From a virus: DNA of 47,819 bases. How positions within the stretch are numbered: position 1 is the stretch's first letter; every line of letters begins with the position of its first letter. Where the stretch lies: IMG/VR virus record IMGVR_UViG_3300031111_000016, positions 1-47,819 of that record; one strand, given 5' to 3'. The position numbers were made by a program, and so were the translations under genes. Shown here piece by piece: positions 1 to 10,213 of the stretch. Under the pieces are notes generated by a model. That model worked only from the letters and a program-made list of their open reading frames with translations. It did no database searches and was not told where the DNA came from.

Positions 1-10
1 GTTATATAAG
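1..10. repeat. 10-bp terminal direct repeat (copy 1); contig ends join into a circle
   Basis: GTTATATAAG opens the window and also closes it at 47810-47819. Merging the two copies lets the gene starting at 47563 continue two more codons and stop at 15-17, just before the start at 21, with AAGGGA at 8-13 serving as its ribosome binding site. That coherent junction suggests a circularly permuted or circular genome assembled end to end, not a 10-bp biological terminal repeat, although the latter cannot be excluded. Confidence 0.7.
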
Positions 11-20
11 GGAATAAAAA

Positions 21-1847
21 ATGAAAAAAGTCATTATCGTCTTGGCCTTAATTTTTGTTGGATACCTATCCCCTCAGGCCCAGATGACATCGGTAACTAA
101 AAGCTGGGTCAGGACTATAATAGGAGACTCATTAACGAATTATTCTGACACTAGTCATTCGCACGACTCGATCACCGCTAATAACTTAAACGTTCGTGGA
201 GATATTACCGTGTCAGGTAATATAATCAATATCCAGTGGGCGCACGACCTTGACACCTCTAAGGCGTGGATGCAACGGGCAGATACCTATCTTGACTTGC
301 CAGTAACATTGGTGACCGCCGACTCCGTTTACTTGGAGGACTCCGCTGTTGTGACCCATCCATCTATCCTATACTTTCCTGACGGGTGGAATGGATTTAA
401 GTATTGGCTGGCTTACACTCCTCTAATACCGGGATTCGATGCTGATGAGAACCCGCACATAGCAGTTAGTAATGATGGAGTATCTTGGGGTCTGTTTAAC
501 ACAAATCCAGGCGGCTCTGGGGATACCCTGTATAATCCTCTCTTTGGTATCTTTGGCGCTGGACCATCTATAGACTCCCTAGACGCTACCCATCTATCTG
601 ATCCTGATTTATTCTATACTCACGATGGCAGGCTTGGAATGGTGTTTCGCGCTAATTATAATCCCGAAGTTGGGGCCGGGTCGGATTCGATAGGCCTTTA
701 CGTATCTACTACCGCTGACGGGATAACGTGGACAGGGGTGGCTGAAGAAACCGATTCACTTGGGTGTATCTTTATGAGCGACACCCTGTCTTTGGTATCC
801 CCGTCAATTATAGCGGACACAAACCAGACCTATACTATATTCTTTAACGATTGGGCCACCGATGCCCTTGCAGGCATCGGAAATATGGATACCATGATCA
901 CGTATAAAATATCATCCGCTTACGCAGATAGTAATTGGGGCACGGAGCAAATGTGTACTATCTCACCCACTTCTGGCGACTCTATAATCTGGCATTATGA
1001 CGTTATCCCCTTCGGCGCGGATAACCTAATTATGACGGCAACAATTAACGCCGACGATGTCACTGGTGACGGTGATTTATATCTATATACGTCCGTAGAT
1101 GGGGGAGATACTTGGAGCCGTTTTAGTAAGAGGCTTCTCTGGGGCACAGATGTAGCTGATGACTTTGATAGCAACTTCGTCTATAGACCATCTCCATATT
1201 GGGTACAGGAAGGTGATGAGATATCTCTTGCCTGCTTTTATGGGGCATCGGGCAGAGAAGATAATCTATGGGCCATAGGTCTGGGACATATATATTTTAC
1301 TGACTCCGGCGCAGTTAGCTCCTATCGCGACACCGTGCGGGATTACATCAACGTGGTCAACTTCTACGGAAACCTAGCGCCACCGGATTCGTTTAAAGCC
1401 GTGCCGTGGCTGTTCGATACAACTACCGATGATCTGTGGATGTGCGTTGACTCTAATATCTCAGCGGCTCAAGATGACCAACGTGATAAGCTCATCGCTG
1501 ACTTCGGAAGGATACCTTACGGAATCATACATATAGATAGTCTATGTTTCCGATATAAAACATCGTCAGCAACGGCGGCTACATCTTCTATCGACAGCCT
1601 CATCATCAAAGGGCCACTCTCGGAAGCTGCTGGATATAAGCAAAGTGACTCTATCTTTTGGGACAGCACCACAACTATAGCCAGTACCGGCGAAGGTTGG
1701 GTACAGGTAGCCGTTAATAAAAACGTTACAGCTTTCGACTGGATAACGTTGCACTACGAGATACTGGCCGATCACGGTGAAGAGGTATATATCGGCCCGC
1801 CAATCTTGGTCGTTGACCGGGAACGTATAATAGAGGCAGGTAAATAA
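21..1847 (+). CDS. Exported beta-propeller protein, probable tail-associated glycan-binding protein or glycosidase
   Basis: 608 residues. The N-terminus (MKKVIIVLALIFVGYLSPQAQ region) is a clear Sec signal peptide with two lysines, a hydrophobic core and a small-residue exit near residue 20. The body has Asp-box-like turns (SNDGVSW, TADGITW, SVDGGDTWS) and a PDGWNGFKYW stretch followed by ENPHIAVSNDG, as in five-bladed propellers of the GH43/sialidase type. I do not identify a complete catalytic set, so binding is as likely as hydrolysis. The C-terminal 150 residues look like a beta-sandwich. The start is supported by AAGGGA seven bases upstream. It is the first of five consecutive genes with export signals and probably belongs to the receptor-binding module downstream of the tail hub. 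The next gene starts in a TAATG overlap. Confidence 0.6.
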   Translation: MKKVIIVLALIFVGYLSPQAQMTSVTKSWVRTIIGDSLTNYSDTSHSHDSITANNLNVRGDITVSGNIINIQWAHDLDTSKAWMQRADTYLDLPVTLVTADSVYLEDSAVVTHPSILYFPDGWNGFKYWLAYTPLIPGFDADENPHIAVSNDGVSWGLFNTNPGGSGDTLYNPLFGIFGAGPSIDSLDATHLSDPDLFYTHDGRLGMVFRANYNPEVGAGSDSIGLYVSTTADGITWTGVAEETDSLGCIFMSDTLSLVSPSIIADTNQTYTIFFNDWATDALAGIGNMDTMITYKISSAYADSNWGTEQMCTISPTSGDSIIWHYDVIPFGADNLIMTATINADDVTGDGDLYLYTSVDGGDTWSRFSKRLLWGTDVADDFDSNFVYRPSPYWVQEGDEISLACFYGASGREDNLWAIGLGHIYFTDSGAVSSYRDTVRDYINVVNFYGNLAPPDSFKAVPWLFDTTTDDLWMCVDSNISAAQDDQRDKLIADFGRIPYGIIHIDSLCFRYKTSSATAATSSIDSLIIKGPLSEAAGYKQSDSIFWDSTTTIASTGEGWVQVAVNKNVTAFDWITLHYEILADHGEEVYIGPPILVVDRERIIEAGK

Positions 1848-3202
1848 TGAGATACCTATCTATCATATTATTGCTGGTATCTCTTGCTGGAGTCGCTGCG
1901 GCAGACAGCACCTCATTCGGTTTCGACGGCACGGCCAGCAGTTACACGGCGATGGACACCGGTTTCGTGGGTATTAACTGGTTGGACTCATGGACGTGGA
2001 CGGGGCCGTCACTTGTGGTAGACTCCGGTGCGGTCAAGTTACGCGCGGCGATGGATAGCACCTGGATGAAAATGGCGATATGGAAGAACCCTGAACGTAA
2101 TGACGCCCTGGCGGCTTGTAGCTTAGTATACGAAACCGATACCTTGACCTCTACCGGCTTCCCGTCTCCAGAGTGGAATTATTTTACCGATTGGTCGGGG
2201 GCGGATACCCTTCACTCAGGATATACCTATCGTGTTGGCGTACGTGGGTGGACGCGAGCAGGCAACGGTGGCTTTCAATATAAGCACTCGCCCTATTATG
2301 CTTCTGGTAGCGCGGGTGATGGATACGTCGATACCGTAGCTGTGGGGGCCACCATAACTACGGCGGCATCATTTTCATCGGTCAGTTTTAGATACGCATT
2401 TATCGTATGGGCACACACGGCAGACAAGGACACGGTAATATTCTTAGACGCCAACACCGCCGATTCTATCGGTTGGAGAGATACTAGGCTGTATCAAAGT
2501 GGAAGCGAAGCCGCCGGTGGATATGGCGAGTGGGGTATCTGCGGTGATGACGCTGAGAACGAACAACAAATTATGATTTTCGCCCACGACTCCTTAACGG
2601 CGTGGATGCCAGACGACAGGGTCGTTGATTCTGCGTGGATAAGGACGTTCTTCTTGGCGTCTGGCAGGACTCATACGGATACTATCCACCCCAATGCAAG
2701 ATACCTGTTAAGAGACTGGGACGAAGATACTACCTGCTGGACTCTCTACGATGAAGGCGCGAGTTGGACTTACGGTGGCGCTGCGGGAACCGGAACCGAC
2801 TGCGCTGATCGCGTGGAGAATGCCGACACCGTAGTGCGCAACGCCTATGGAACCTGGTCTGATGAGATCGATACGACAGGCCTTAGTGACTCTCACGATT
2901 CTGCCGATTGGTGGTTGTCTCCGGTCACGCTTGACTCTATGAATGGTGGAGACCTATCCAACTATGGTTGGAGGATCGGGCCAGACACGGTTAATAATGG
3001 GCAAGATAAACTGGGTATGAGATGGCACAGCCGCGACTATACAAGTAATCCTCAGTACAGGCCAAGAATATATATATTTATGAGCGAAGCAGAAGGGGAA
3101 CCGGAACCGCCAGCGTCAGGGCCAATTAAGGCTAGACATTCTCCCGATGGATCTGGCGTTAGGCATTCTCCCGATGGATCTAGCGAAAGGCATAAGCCAT
3201 GA
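1847..3202 (+). CDS. Exported DNRLRE-like beta-sandwich protein
   Basis: 451 residues. The first 20 residues (MRYLSIILLLVSLAGVAAA) form a classical signal peptide with an AAA-D exit. The rest is rich in Trp, Asp, Thr and Gly. The second half (about residues 255-420: DSAWIRTFFLASG, then W-D/E-rich and GGA stretches) resembles the DNRLRE/disaggregatase-related sandwich found in extracellular adhesins; this is family-level inference. The C-terminus carries a short tandem repeat (RHSPDGS twice, then RHKP), encoded by near-identical DNA at about 3133-3190. Start and stop overlap both neighbours (TAATG upstream, ATGA downstream), so translation is probably coupled. Likely a fibre or adhesin, or a protein secreted by the infected cell. 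Confidence 0.55.
   Translation: MRYLSIILLLVSLAGVAAADSTSFGFDGTASSYTAMDTGFVGINWLDSWTWTGPSLVVDSGAVKLRAAMDSTWMKMAIWKNPERNDALAACSLVYETDTLTSTGFPSPEWNYFTDWSGADTLHSGYTYRVGVRGWTRAGNGGFQYKHSPYYASGSAGDGYVDTVAVGATITTAASFSSVSFRYAFIVWAHTADKDTVIFLDANTADSIGWRDTRLYQSGSEAAGGYGEWGICGDDAENEQQIMIFAHDSLTAWMPDDRVVDSAWIRTFFLASGRTHTDTIHPNARYLLRDWDEDTTCWTLYDEGASWTYGGAAGTGTDCADRVENADTVVRNAYGTWSDEIDTTGLSDSHDSADWWLSPVTLDSMNGGDLSNYGWRIGPDTVNNGQDKLGMRWHSRDYTSNPQYRPRIYIFMSEAEGEPEPPASGPIKARHSPDGSGVRHSPDGSSERHKP
3133..3190 (+). repeat. Short tandem repeat inside the DNRLRE-like gene
   Basis: The word AGGCATTCTCCCGATGGATC, or a one-base variant of it, occurs twice in succession and a truncated third copy (AGGCATAAGCC) follows. 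It encodes the C-terminal RHSPDGS repeats, which end the protein just before the next gene. Such repeats can change copy number by slippage. Confidence 0.75.
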
Positions 3203-5219
3203 TAAGATACCTATCTCTGATAATATTATTGATTCTTATATCTTCGAACTTTTCTTATAGCCAAACTGTTTATCCTGCTGAAGGCTATGAGTATATAGGG
3301 CCAAATGTAACTCCTACTGCCCCTATAAGCCCTGCTGGATCTACTCTTGTAGAATCGAGTGACCTTCCGCTAACTATTACATCAGACGATCAGATTTTTT
3401 ATCTTGACGGTAATGTTACGACTTCGGGAACCGCTATTACAATTAACTCGCAGGTAAACCGTATTAGATTTAACGGCAATGGGGATACTATCTTCTTCGG
3501 AACTGGTAACGGTAACGCTACTAGTGGACTAGCATTTCAGCTTTGGGGCAGTAACATTACTGACATACACTTCCAGAACGTTACTTTTTACCACCTGCCT
3601 AGCGACACCAGCGCTGACTCAACTTACGCATTCAGGATCCTATCTAACGTCTCTAAACGTATAAGATTTGACACTTGCAACTTTCACGTATTTGGTAAAC
3701 GTGACTCATCGTCTATTTTAGAAGATTCATCTTTCGTGGCGGGAGAGGCCCAAGCCGTAAGCGATCAGGGCAATGCGGGAGCTGATCAACAATCTGTTAT
3801 CTTCTACGGTGGATCTATGACCGCAACTGCCTGGGGATATGAGAACCGTATGCACGAAGATGGGTTCACGGTAGTCGTTAAAGCTTCTAACACGGATATA
3901 GTAGATAATGACTCTATATATAATTATATATTTCACGATGTCAATGTCGAAGGTATAGGCGGCATGTCAGTAGAAGGGCGAACGTGGGTATCCGCTTGCT
4001 CTATATCTGTAGACGCCAGGAACCTAAGATACTGGAGATCTAACTATGGAAACTGGGATGCTCACCAGGGGTGCGCTAACCAGGCCGGTTTAGCTAGCGG
4101 TGACGCTGTAGCTCCAAGCCGCTGGACAAATAATTATATCGTTGCCGGATACGATAACGAAGGGATGGATGAAGGGATCATTTTAGATGGAGCTTGCCTT
4201 AAGAGATCCATCACTAATGCCGATAGCGTAGTACAAATAGATAGCAACTATGTCAAGGTGCACTTTCGCGTAGATCCATCATACCAGTTAGATCTATACG
4301 CTAAACCGACAACTTTTAGATACGGAAATAAAGACGCTTGGGTTCATCATAACACTTTTATAGCTGAAGTTGGAGATACTAACTCTGATTCTGCCTGGGG
4401 GCCAAATTCATGGTTGCTTAAATGGAATGCCAGTCCTGACGTAGAAAGCTCACGTGGTAAAGATAGTAATTTCGTATATGAAAATAATTACCACGAGATA
4501 GTACCTAAAACCAGCACGTTAACAATGGGACACCAAGAATTTATTGGGTTAGCTTTTAACGTAGATGATAACGGAGACTCCGCTGAGTATAAACCGGAAG
4601 ACTATGACATACACTTCAGATATAATTATATCAAGACTCCCCAGTGGGCTTATACCTTTGGATCTTCTGACGGGTGCAGTCAATTTATGAATCGGTGTTA
4701 TGGCGATACTATAGAGTTTTTTGTCTCGGATACCTCTATAGTTCATTATACAGCGGTTAATCATCCGGCTGGTTATGGTGAAGGGAACCTTGGATATTAT
4801 AACTATGTCAAAGACGTTACTTATACCGGAACAGGTGAACCTGATAGTTTAATAAGCCTTTATCCAGGTTTTTCTGGTTTGAGTCTAGGATTACAAAGGA
4901 CATTATCCATATTAGTTCTTAAGGATGGATCTCCGGTTAACGGAGCTTCTCTTTGGGTTGTAAATAACTATTCCGACACTATCGTGGACACCACGACAGG
5001 CGCTAACGGTCTTATAGAACCAATAGTTAAATATTATGAAGAGTTTAGTGATTATCCGGATTCAACTTCATATAACGATTTCACCTTTGGAGCCGCCTAT
5101 GATGGAGACACTTCAACGACAAAATTTACAGTTAACTGGGATACCTACACGGACACGATAGTTCTTTCGCCAACTACAGGAGAAAGTTCTAGATGGAACA
5201 TATTAAAAGGGATTAAAAG

Positions 5220-5223
<4 letters not shown>
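3199..5223 (+). CDS. Exported right-handed parallel beta-helix protein, probable tail spike or adhesin
   Basis: 674 residues. Residues 1-21 (MIRYLSLIILLILISSNFSYS) form a signal peptide. From about residue 55 the chain has short strands ending in asparagine-containing turns (ITINSQVNRIRFNGNGDTIFF, then NITDIHFQNVTFYH), the pattern of a pectate-lyase-like solenoid. This is followed by an N/D/Y-rich middle. The last 100 residues (LSILVLKDGSPVNGASLWVV onward) look like a carboxypeptidase-regulatory or Ig-like sandwich. The start ATG overlaps the previous stop (ATGA) and the stop overlaps the next start in the same way. Parallel beta-helices are typical of phage tailspikes, but a Sec signal is unusual for a virion protein. 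No catalytic site was recognised. Confidence 0.6.
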
Positions 5224-5600
<377 letters not shown>

Positions 5601-5602
5601 AT

Positions 5603-8600
5603 ATGAAAAAAGAAAAATGGACAGCTTCGGAAATATGCCTTATTACGGCGGGTATCTTAATTGCGCTTTTTCTATGGGCCGCTCCGAAAGCTATGGGATC
5701 CACCCTTAATGCTCAAATTTTTCACGATTCTAATGCTGGAGACTCCGGTAGTGTTTGGGTTATATCAGCGTTATCGGGAAATATACTGGACTCAGCGACT
5801 TTATCAGAAGACGCCACGAGGCAGGGAGCTTGGTGGACAGCTTCATTGACGGTAGAAGACCCGGGACCATTATTTATTTGGGGATACGTGCTAGAAGGTT
5901 CTGAGCCTTATTTTACTTCATACGAAGTTGATGTAACATCCGACTGGATCTTAGATACGGTGCAAAGCCAATCTTCCTGGGCGGCTAAAGAAGCTTCTTT
6001 ATTCGATCCGTCTACTGATAGTGTTCTTGTAGACGTGTCTGCCGCTGGAGAAGCAGGAGGATTAGCATCCACAATAGAAGATACTATCTACGCCCATACA
6101 GATGACTATAAAGCGACCGGGTTCTCTACCTTTGATGCTTCTGCCGAAAGCGTCTTTGTAGATGTATCTGCCGCTAGTGACGATGGCGGGTTGCTATCTA
6201 TTATGGCAGATACCTTAACCGACTATGCCTTCGTTGCTGATGATACCGTCAAAAGCGGTGACTCGATAGGTATCTTTGGTTCTACTACTATGTTATCGTG
6301 GAAGCAATGGAAGGTGACTAACCAAGCCGGTGATGCTGTTGTATTCACGGGTGGCCTTGGCGGCGGCGAGCCTGTAACCGGCGATGGCTTCAAGGTACAA
6401 TCGAACTATGGTGACGGATTCCAAGCCACATCCAGCGCAAACGGTTACGACATTAACGCCGACATACAGGGAGACTTATCCGGTGATGTTGGTGGGGTAG
6501 GTAATGCTGGTATCGCCACGGCCTCATTCGCGGCGGGAGCTATCAACGCAACCGCGCTTGCTACCGACTGCATTACAGCAGACAAGATAGAGGCTGACGC
6601 TATCGGAGCGAGTGAAGTTAATTCGGATCTCTCCGGTACTACTGGAGAGATTGCCACTGGCGTTTGGGGATATAACGTTCTTGGATCTGCCAGTCGTGGC
6701 TTAACTTACTTCGATGAAGATAATATGTCAATAGATCTCGATGCGACCACTTTCGGTACAGTTGCGACAGTTACTAACGCCGTTACTATTAGCGATGCTT
6801 CTATAGCTGACATCGAAGATACTATCTACTATAACCGCGCCGACTATGGAGCCACGGTGGCTAACGTCTGGGCTTACGATACTTCCAGCGCGACATCCGG
6901 TATAGGTCTTATGCTTAAGGACACCGCTGCGTATCAGGGATCCGCTTCAGGATTATCGGCGGCATCTATTATGGACAGCCTCTTCAACCGTCTCGTGTCT
7001 GACACAGCTACCGGCACGTTTATGGCTGATCTTATTAGATACTGCGCTCTTTCTGGGGATACCTCTCTCTGGGCTAATATAACGGACGTCTGGCAGAATG
7101 TTGACACGGCGGGAACAGTAGATACCTCAGAAATCGGCGCGTGGTTTGAAAGTTGGATCGCTCACCAAAGCACAGCTGACAGCGGATATAATCAGGCCAC
7201 TAGTGCTTATAACGAAATAGTTGCCGCCAGAGAAACTTTAGCCTTATACGATACCAGGTTAGATAGTATCCTTGACGGTGTTTCCGATGTATCTATAGGA
7301 GATAAAGTGTGGATTGATGCAGGCACGAGGACTCTTAGCTCATATATTTGGAGCGCAGATTACAGGGATTCTGTTCTTGGAGCTTTGTCCGATATAGCGA
7401 AACCTTTTTATAAGGCCACGGGGTTCTCTACCTTTGATGCTTCTGCCGAAAGCGTCTTTGTAGATGTTAGCGCAGCTGGAGAGGCAGGAGGCCTGGCATC
7501 CATGATCGAAGATACTATCAACGCCAATGCTTCTGATTATAAGGCTACTGGGTTTAGTAGCCATACTGCCGCTGACGTGTGGTCTTCTGTAGCAAGGACT
7601 CTTACGGAGTTAGACGAAGACAACACTACTATAGATATCGATGACTTGACTATAGGCGCAGTAACTTCGGTAACTAATGACGTTGGCATCACCGATGCCG
7701 ATATGGCGGCTATCGAAGATACTATCCACGCCCACGCGGCTGACTATATGGCTGACGTTGCGAGCTTATCCACCTTTGATCCAGCCTCTGATAGCGTGAT
7801 CGTGGACGTGTCGGCGGCGATAGCCGATAGTGGCCTTGGTCATAAGATCGCTGATAAGGTTCTCGATGAGGACACCGCAGACCACTACACTCCAGGGCAG
7901 TTCGCGTACGAAGCTTCCCAAACTGCCGCCACGGCTCTTACCGCTGCTGCAATTTGGGCTTACGATACTTCTAATGCTACTTCCGGTATAGGTCTTATGC
8001 TTAAGGATACCTCAGCGTATCAGGGATCTGCTTCAGGATTATCGGCAGCAACTATTTGGGCTTACGACACTTCTAATGCTACTTCCGGTATAGGTCTTAT
8101 GCTTAAGGATACATCAGCGTATCAGGGATCTTCCGCTGGCGGAGGTTCCGACACAGCCGCTATAAGAGCTATGATGGAAGATGAAGGGTTCACCCCTACC
8201 AGTATAGCAGAAACTACTTACACTAAGTTTACTGATGGATCTAACGCCGATGCTTTTAAGGCTGACGCCGGTTCCGACACTACGGCAATAAGAACCATGA
8301 TGGAAGACGAAGGGTTCACCCCTACTAGTATAGCGGAAACTACTTACACTAAGTTCACAGATGGAACCAACGCTAATAACTTTAAGGCGACAGGGTTCTC
8401 TACGCACTCCGCGGGTGACGTTTACCAGTATTTTACTAACTCTACTAATGAGGATGCTTTTAAGGCTACAGGGTTCTCTACGCACTCACCCACCGATGTG
8501 TCCGATGCAACGTGGGCGAAGTTTAATGACGGATCTAATGAGAACAATTTCAAGGCTGACGTAAGTGGGATAAGCACTCACTCTGAGCTTGACGTTTATA

Positions 8601-9436
8601 ATGCGTTTATATCGGGAACGAATGAACAGGCATTCTGGATACCTGACTCGGTGCGTGAGCAGATCGCCGGTCTAGCCAGAGACTCAGTGGGATCCGTCAC
8701 GGCGTCAGTAGACAAGGACTCCGTGCGTGATGCGGTGTGGCAGGCATTATCTTCATCGTATACCACTGACGGAACCTTCGGTAAGTATCTCGACATGCAG
8801 ATATCTTCTGTTACGGGCCTTTCAGGGGCAGGAGCTTATACCGTTAACATTCTTGTTCTCGATACTGGAGCGACTACTGATAGTGTGATACCGCAGGTTA
8901 ATGTATACGTTAATAATCAGGCGCAAAGCGCAACTCCTTATTTAGCGGCTACTAATAATAACGGGATAGCTATCTTTAATCTTGATGCTGGCACATACGT
9001 CAAGTTTATAACGAAAGCTGGATTTGCCACAGTAGTAGATACATTTACCATAAGCGCGGCCTCAACAGATACCTTAAAGGTGTATCGAGATGCTGGAGAC
9101 CGTACTACAGTTTCATGGAGGATAAATGACATAATAGGAGATCCCTTAACGTCAGCGAGGCTAAAGGTTGAATTATTTAGCGCAGGTGATAGCGTGCTTT
9201 ATATAGGCGACACTTTAGCCTTCTGGCCTGACATAGTGGAGGCAATTCCAAATAGCGGTGGGGTAGTATCTTTGAACCTGATCCCCAACAGTGATTTCAC
9301 TAATGACTCTACGTGGTATAAGGCCACGATAAGAGCGGAACACGGAGCCAGAAGAACCATTACGCAGCTGTTCAGGGTTCCAGATACCTCTGCGATAATG
9401 GACTTCCAATATTTAACTAGATGGAATGAGGATTAG
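5603..9436 (+). CDS. Large exported or membrane-anchored repeat protein, probable tail fibre
   Basis: 1277 residues from the chosen ATG, which has GAGGAG eight bases upstream; in-frame codons exist 36 bases earlier but lack a site. Residues 5-35 contain a hydrophobic segment (ICLITAGILIALFLWAA) that may be a signal peptide or anchor. The protein is made of degenerate repeats: KATGFSTFDASAESVFVDV twice in near-identical form, a unit with YDTSNATSGIGLMLKD three times, and MMEDEGFTPTSIAETTYTKF twice. From about residue 1070 the C-terminus has Ig-like/carboxypeptidase-regulatory sandwiches (YTVNILVLDTG, ATNNNGIAIFNLDAGTYVKF). Length, repetition and position suggest a long fibre. The family is not recognised by name. 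Confidence 0.55.
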   Translation: MKKEKWTASEICLITAGILIALFLWAAPKAMGSTLNAQIFHDSNAGDSGSVWVISALSGNILDSATLSEDATRQGAWWTASLTVEDPGPLFIWGYVLEGSEPYFTSYEVDVTSDWILDTVQSQSSWAAKEASLFDPSTDSVLVDVSAAGEAGGLASTIEDTIYAHTDDYKATGFSTFDASAESVFVDVSAASDDGGLLSIMADTLTDYAFVADDTVKSGDSIGIFGSTTMLSWKQWKVTNQAGDAVVFTGGLGGGEPVTGDGFKVQSNYGDGFQATSSANGYDINADIQGDLSGDVGGVGNAGIATASFAAGAINATALATDCITADKIEADAIGASEVNSDLSGTTGEIATGVWGYNVLGSASRGLTYFDEDNMSIDLDATTFGTVATVTNAVTISDASIADIEDTIYYNRADYGATVANVWAYDTSSATSGIGLMLKDTAAYQGSASGLSAASIMDSLFNRLVSDTATGTFMADLIRYCALSGDTSLWANITDVWQNVDTAGTVDTSEIGAWFESWIAHQSTADSGYNQATSAYNEIVAARETLALYDTRLDSILDGVSDVSIGDKVWIDAGTRTLSSYIWSADYRDSVLGALSDIAKPFYKATGFSTFDASAESVFVDVSAAGEAGGLASMIEDTINANASDYKATGFSSHTAADVWSSVARTLTELDEDNTTIDIDDLTIGAVTSVTNDVGITDADMAAIEDTIHAHAADYMADVASLSTFDPASDSVIVDVSAAIADSGLGHKIADKVLDEDTADHYTPGQFAYEASQTAATALTAAAIWAYDTSNATSGIGLMLKDTSAYQGSASGLSAATIWAYDTSNATSGIGLMLKDTSAYQGSSAGGGSDTAAIRAMMEDEGFTPTSIAETTYTKFTDGSNADAFKADAGSDTTAIRTMMEDEGFTPTSIAETTYTKFTDGTNANNFKATGFSTHSAGDVYQYFTNSTNEDAFKATGFSTHSPTDVSDATWAKFNDGSNENNFKADVSGISTHSELDVYNAFISGTNEQAFWIPDSVREQIAGLARDSVGSVTASVDKDSVRDAVWQALSSSYTTDGTFGKYLDMQISSVTGLSGAGAYTVNILVLDTGATTDSVIPQVNVYVNNQAQSATPYLAATNNNGIAIFNLDAGTYVKFITKAGFATVVDTFTISAASTDTLKVYRDAGDRTTVSWRINDIIGDPLTSARLKVELFSAGDSVLYIGDTLAFWPDIVEAIPNSGGVVSLNLIPNSDFTNDSTWYKATIRAEHGARRTITQLFRVPDTSAIMDFQYLTRWNED
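7952..8155 (+). repeat. Tandem 102-bp repeat in the fibre gene
   Basis: Two nearly identical units start at about 7952 and 8054 (period 102 bases, 34 codons). A more diverged copy lies at about 6868-6950. The few differences are mostly third-position changes, so the duplication looks recent and under protein-level selection. Confidence 0.75.
8145..8395 (+). repeat. Tandem 126-bp repeat in the fibre gene
   Basis: Units beginning GGTTCCGACAC at about 8145 and 8271 (period 126 bases, 42 codons) encode two copies of a segment with MMEDEGFTPTSIAETTYTKF. Differences are mainly synonymous. It directly follows the 102-bp repeat, so this part of the gene seems to have grown by serial duplication. Confidence 0.7.
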
Positions 9437-9439
9437 AAC

Positions 9440-9697
9440 ATGAGTGTAGAACAGTATTGGCCTTTCTTGGTAGGTGCTTTTATAACGCCTATAACGCAAT
9501 GGCTTAAACTACGACTGCCTGGAGATTGGCCTATCACCCCGGTGGGTATCTCTTTGATATTATCTGTGTTGCTAGCTTTGGTCTTAGCTAAGATCCTATC
9601 TGTACCAGCGACTACTGCCGATTTGGTTTTATGGGTTCTTGGAATGAATGTAACGGCGCAGGTAACACACGCAGCTAAAAAGACCGTGACAAAATGA
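9440..9697 (+). CDS. Small membrane protein, candidate holin
   Basis: 85 residues with two hydrophobic stretches: about residues 7-20 (WPFLVGAFITPITQWL) and about 33-52 (ITPVGISLILSVLLALVLAK), with a third weaker one near 60-75. The C-terminus is basic (HAAKKTVTK). Size, topology and position a little upstream of the endolysin fit a phage holin, which would open the inner membrane at lysis. There is no sequence motif for holins, so this is an inference from context. It starts four bases after the fibre gene and is followed by a strong hairpin. Confidence 0.55.
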   Translation: MSVEQYWPFLVGAFITPITQWLKLRLPGDWPITPVGISLILSVLLALVLAKILSVPATTADLVLWVLGMNVTAQVTHAAKKTVTK

Positions 9698-9718
9698 GAT
9701 CCCTCTTTTATTCCCCCT

Positions 9719-9748
9719 GCCCCCACCGCGCGAAAGCACGGTGGGGGT
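9719..9748 (+). terminator. Strong GC-rich hairpin after the holin candidate
   Basis: CCCCCACCG pairs with CGGTGGGGG, and the inner part can extend around a GAAA tetraloop with one mismatch. It sits in the 68-base gap between the holin candidate and the next gene. There is no long T-run after it (TGCCCTTAATT), so it may be a weak terminator or a processing/stability element. Confidence 0.55.
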
Positions 9749-9771
9749 GCCCTTAATTAAGGAGAATGACT

Positions 9772-10212
9772 ATGCGCACGAGAATAATACTTCTAACTGT
9801 TTTACTATCCGCTTCTTGCTTCGCCGGCACTCAAATACATACCGGAGTGAGATCCTACGGAGATAACATTAATGCTACTATAGGAGCCTTAAAAACCATT
9901 AAGGGCGAAAACCTATCTGCTCTTGCATGGGGAGATATAGGAGAAAACACTATGTCAGTATCACCTTGCTATAATGTCGAGATAGGATCTTTTACCCTTG
10001 GAATTATGGGCGGCTTTGATCTTGATTTTGAAGCCGTTAACGGAGAACCGGCCACGGCTTATGGAATGTACTCTACAGGTATCTTTACAGCATTAAAGAT
10101 AGGTTCTGATTATTGGGTTTGGTTGGCTTATCATACCGCTTCGCCTATGGATCCTGGCACGGATAGATCCAACCTTGAATCGTACGCTATTGGTTTTGCG
10201 ATAGGAATGTAA
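9772..10212 (+). CDS. Small exported protein, possible beta-barrel
   Basis: 146 residues from the ATG at 9772, which has AAGGAGA at the correct distance; an ATG six bases earlier is too close to that site. The N-terminus (MRTRIILLTVLLSASCFAG) is a signal peptide; the cysteine near its end might be a lipobox variant, but the following residues do not fit well. The mature part alternates short amphipathic strands (FTLGIMGGFDLDF, YWVWLAYHTA, YAIGFAIGM) and ends in a strand-like segment, as seen in small outer-membrane beta-barrels. This is suggestive only. It lies between the holin candidate and the lipase, so a role at the host envelope is plausible. Confidence 0.5.
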   Translation: MRTRIILLTVLLSASCFAGTQIHTGVRSYGDNINATIGALKTIKGENLSALAWGDIGENTMSVSPCYNVEIGSFTLGIMGGFDLDFEAVNGEPATAYGMYSTGIFTALKIGSDYWVWLAYHTASPMDPGTDRSNLESYAIGFAIGM

Positions 10213-10213
10213 T

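Noticed and set aside
8114-8485. 123-codon minus-strand frame in the fibre gene
   Set aside because: It mirrors the internal repeats of the plus-strand gene, so it is a by-product of repetition.
9433-9726. 97-codon minus-strand frame opposite the holin candidate
   Set aside because: It is antisense to a well-placed plus-strand membrane protein, has no ribosome binding site and lies against the direction of the transcription unit.
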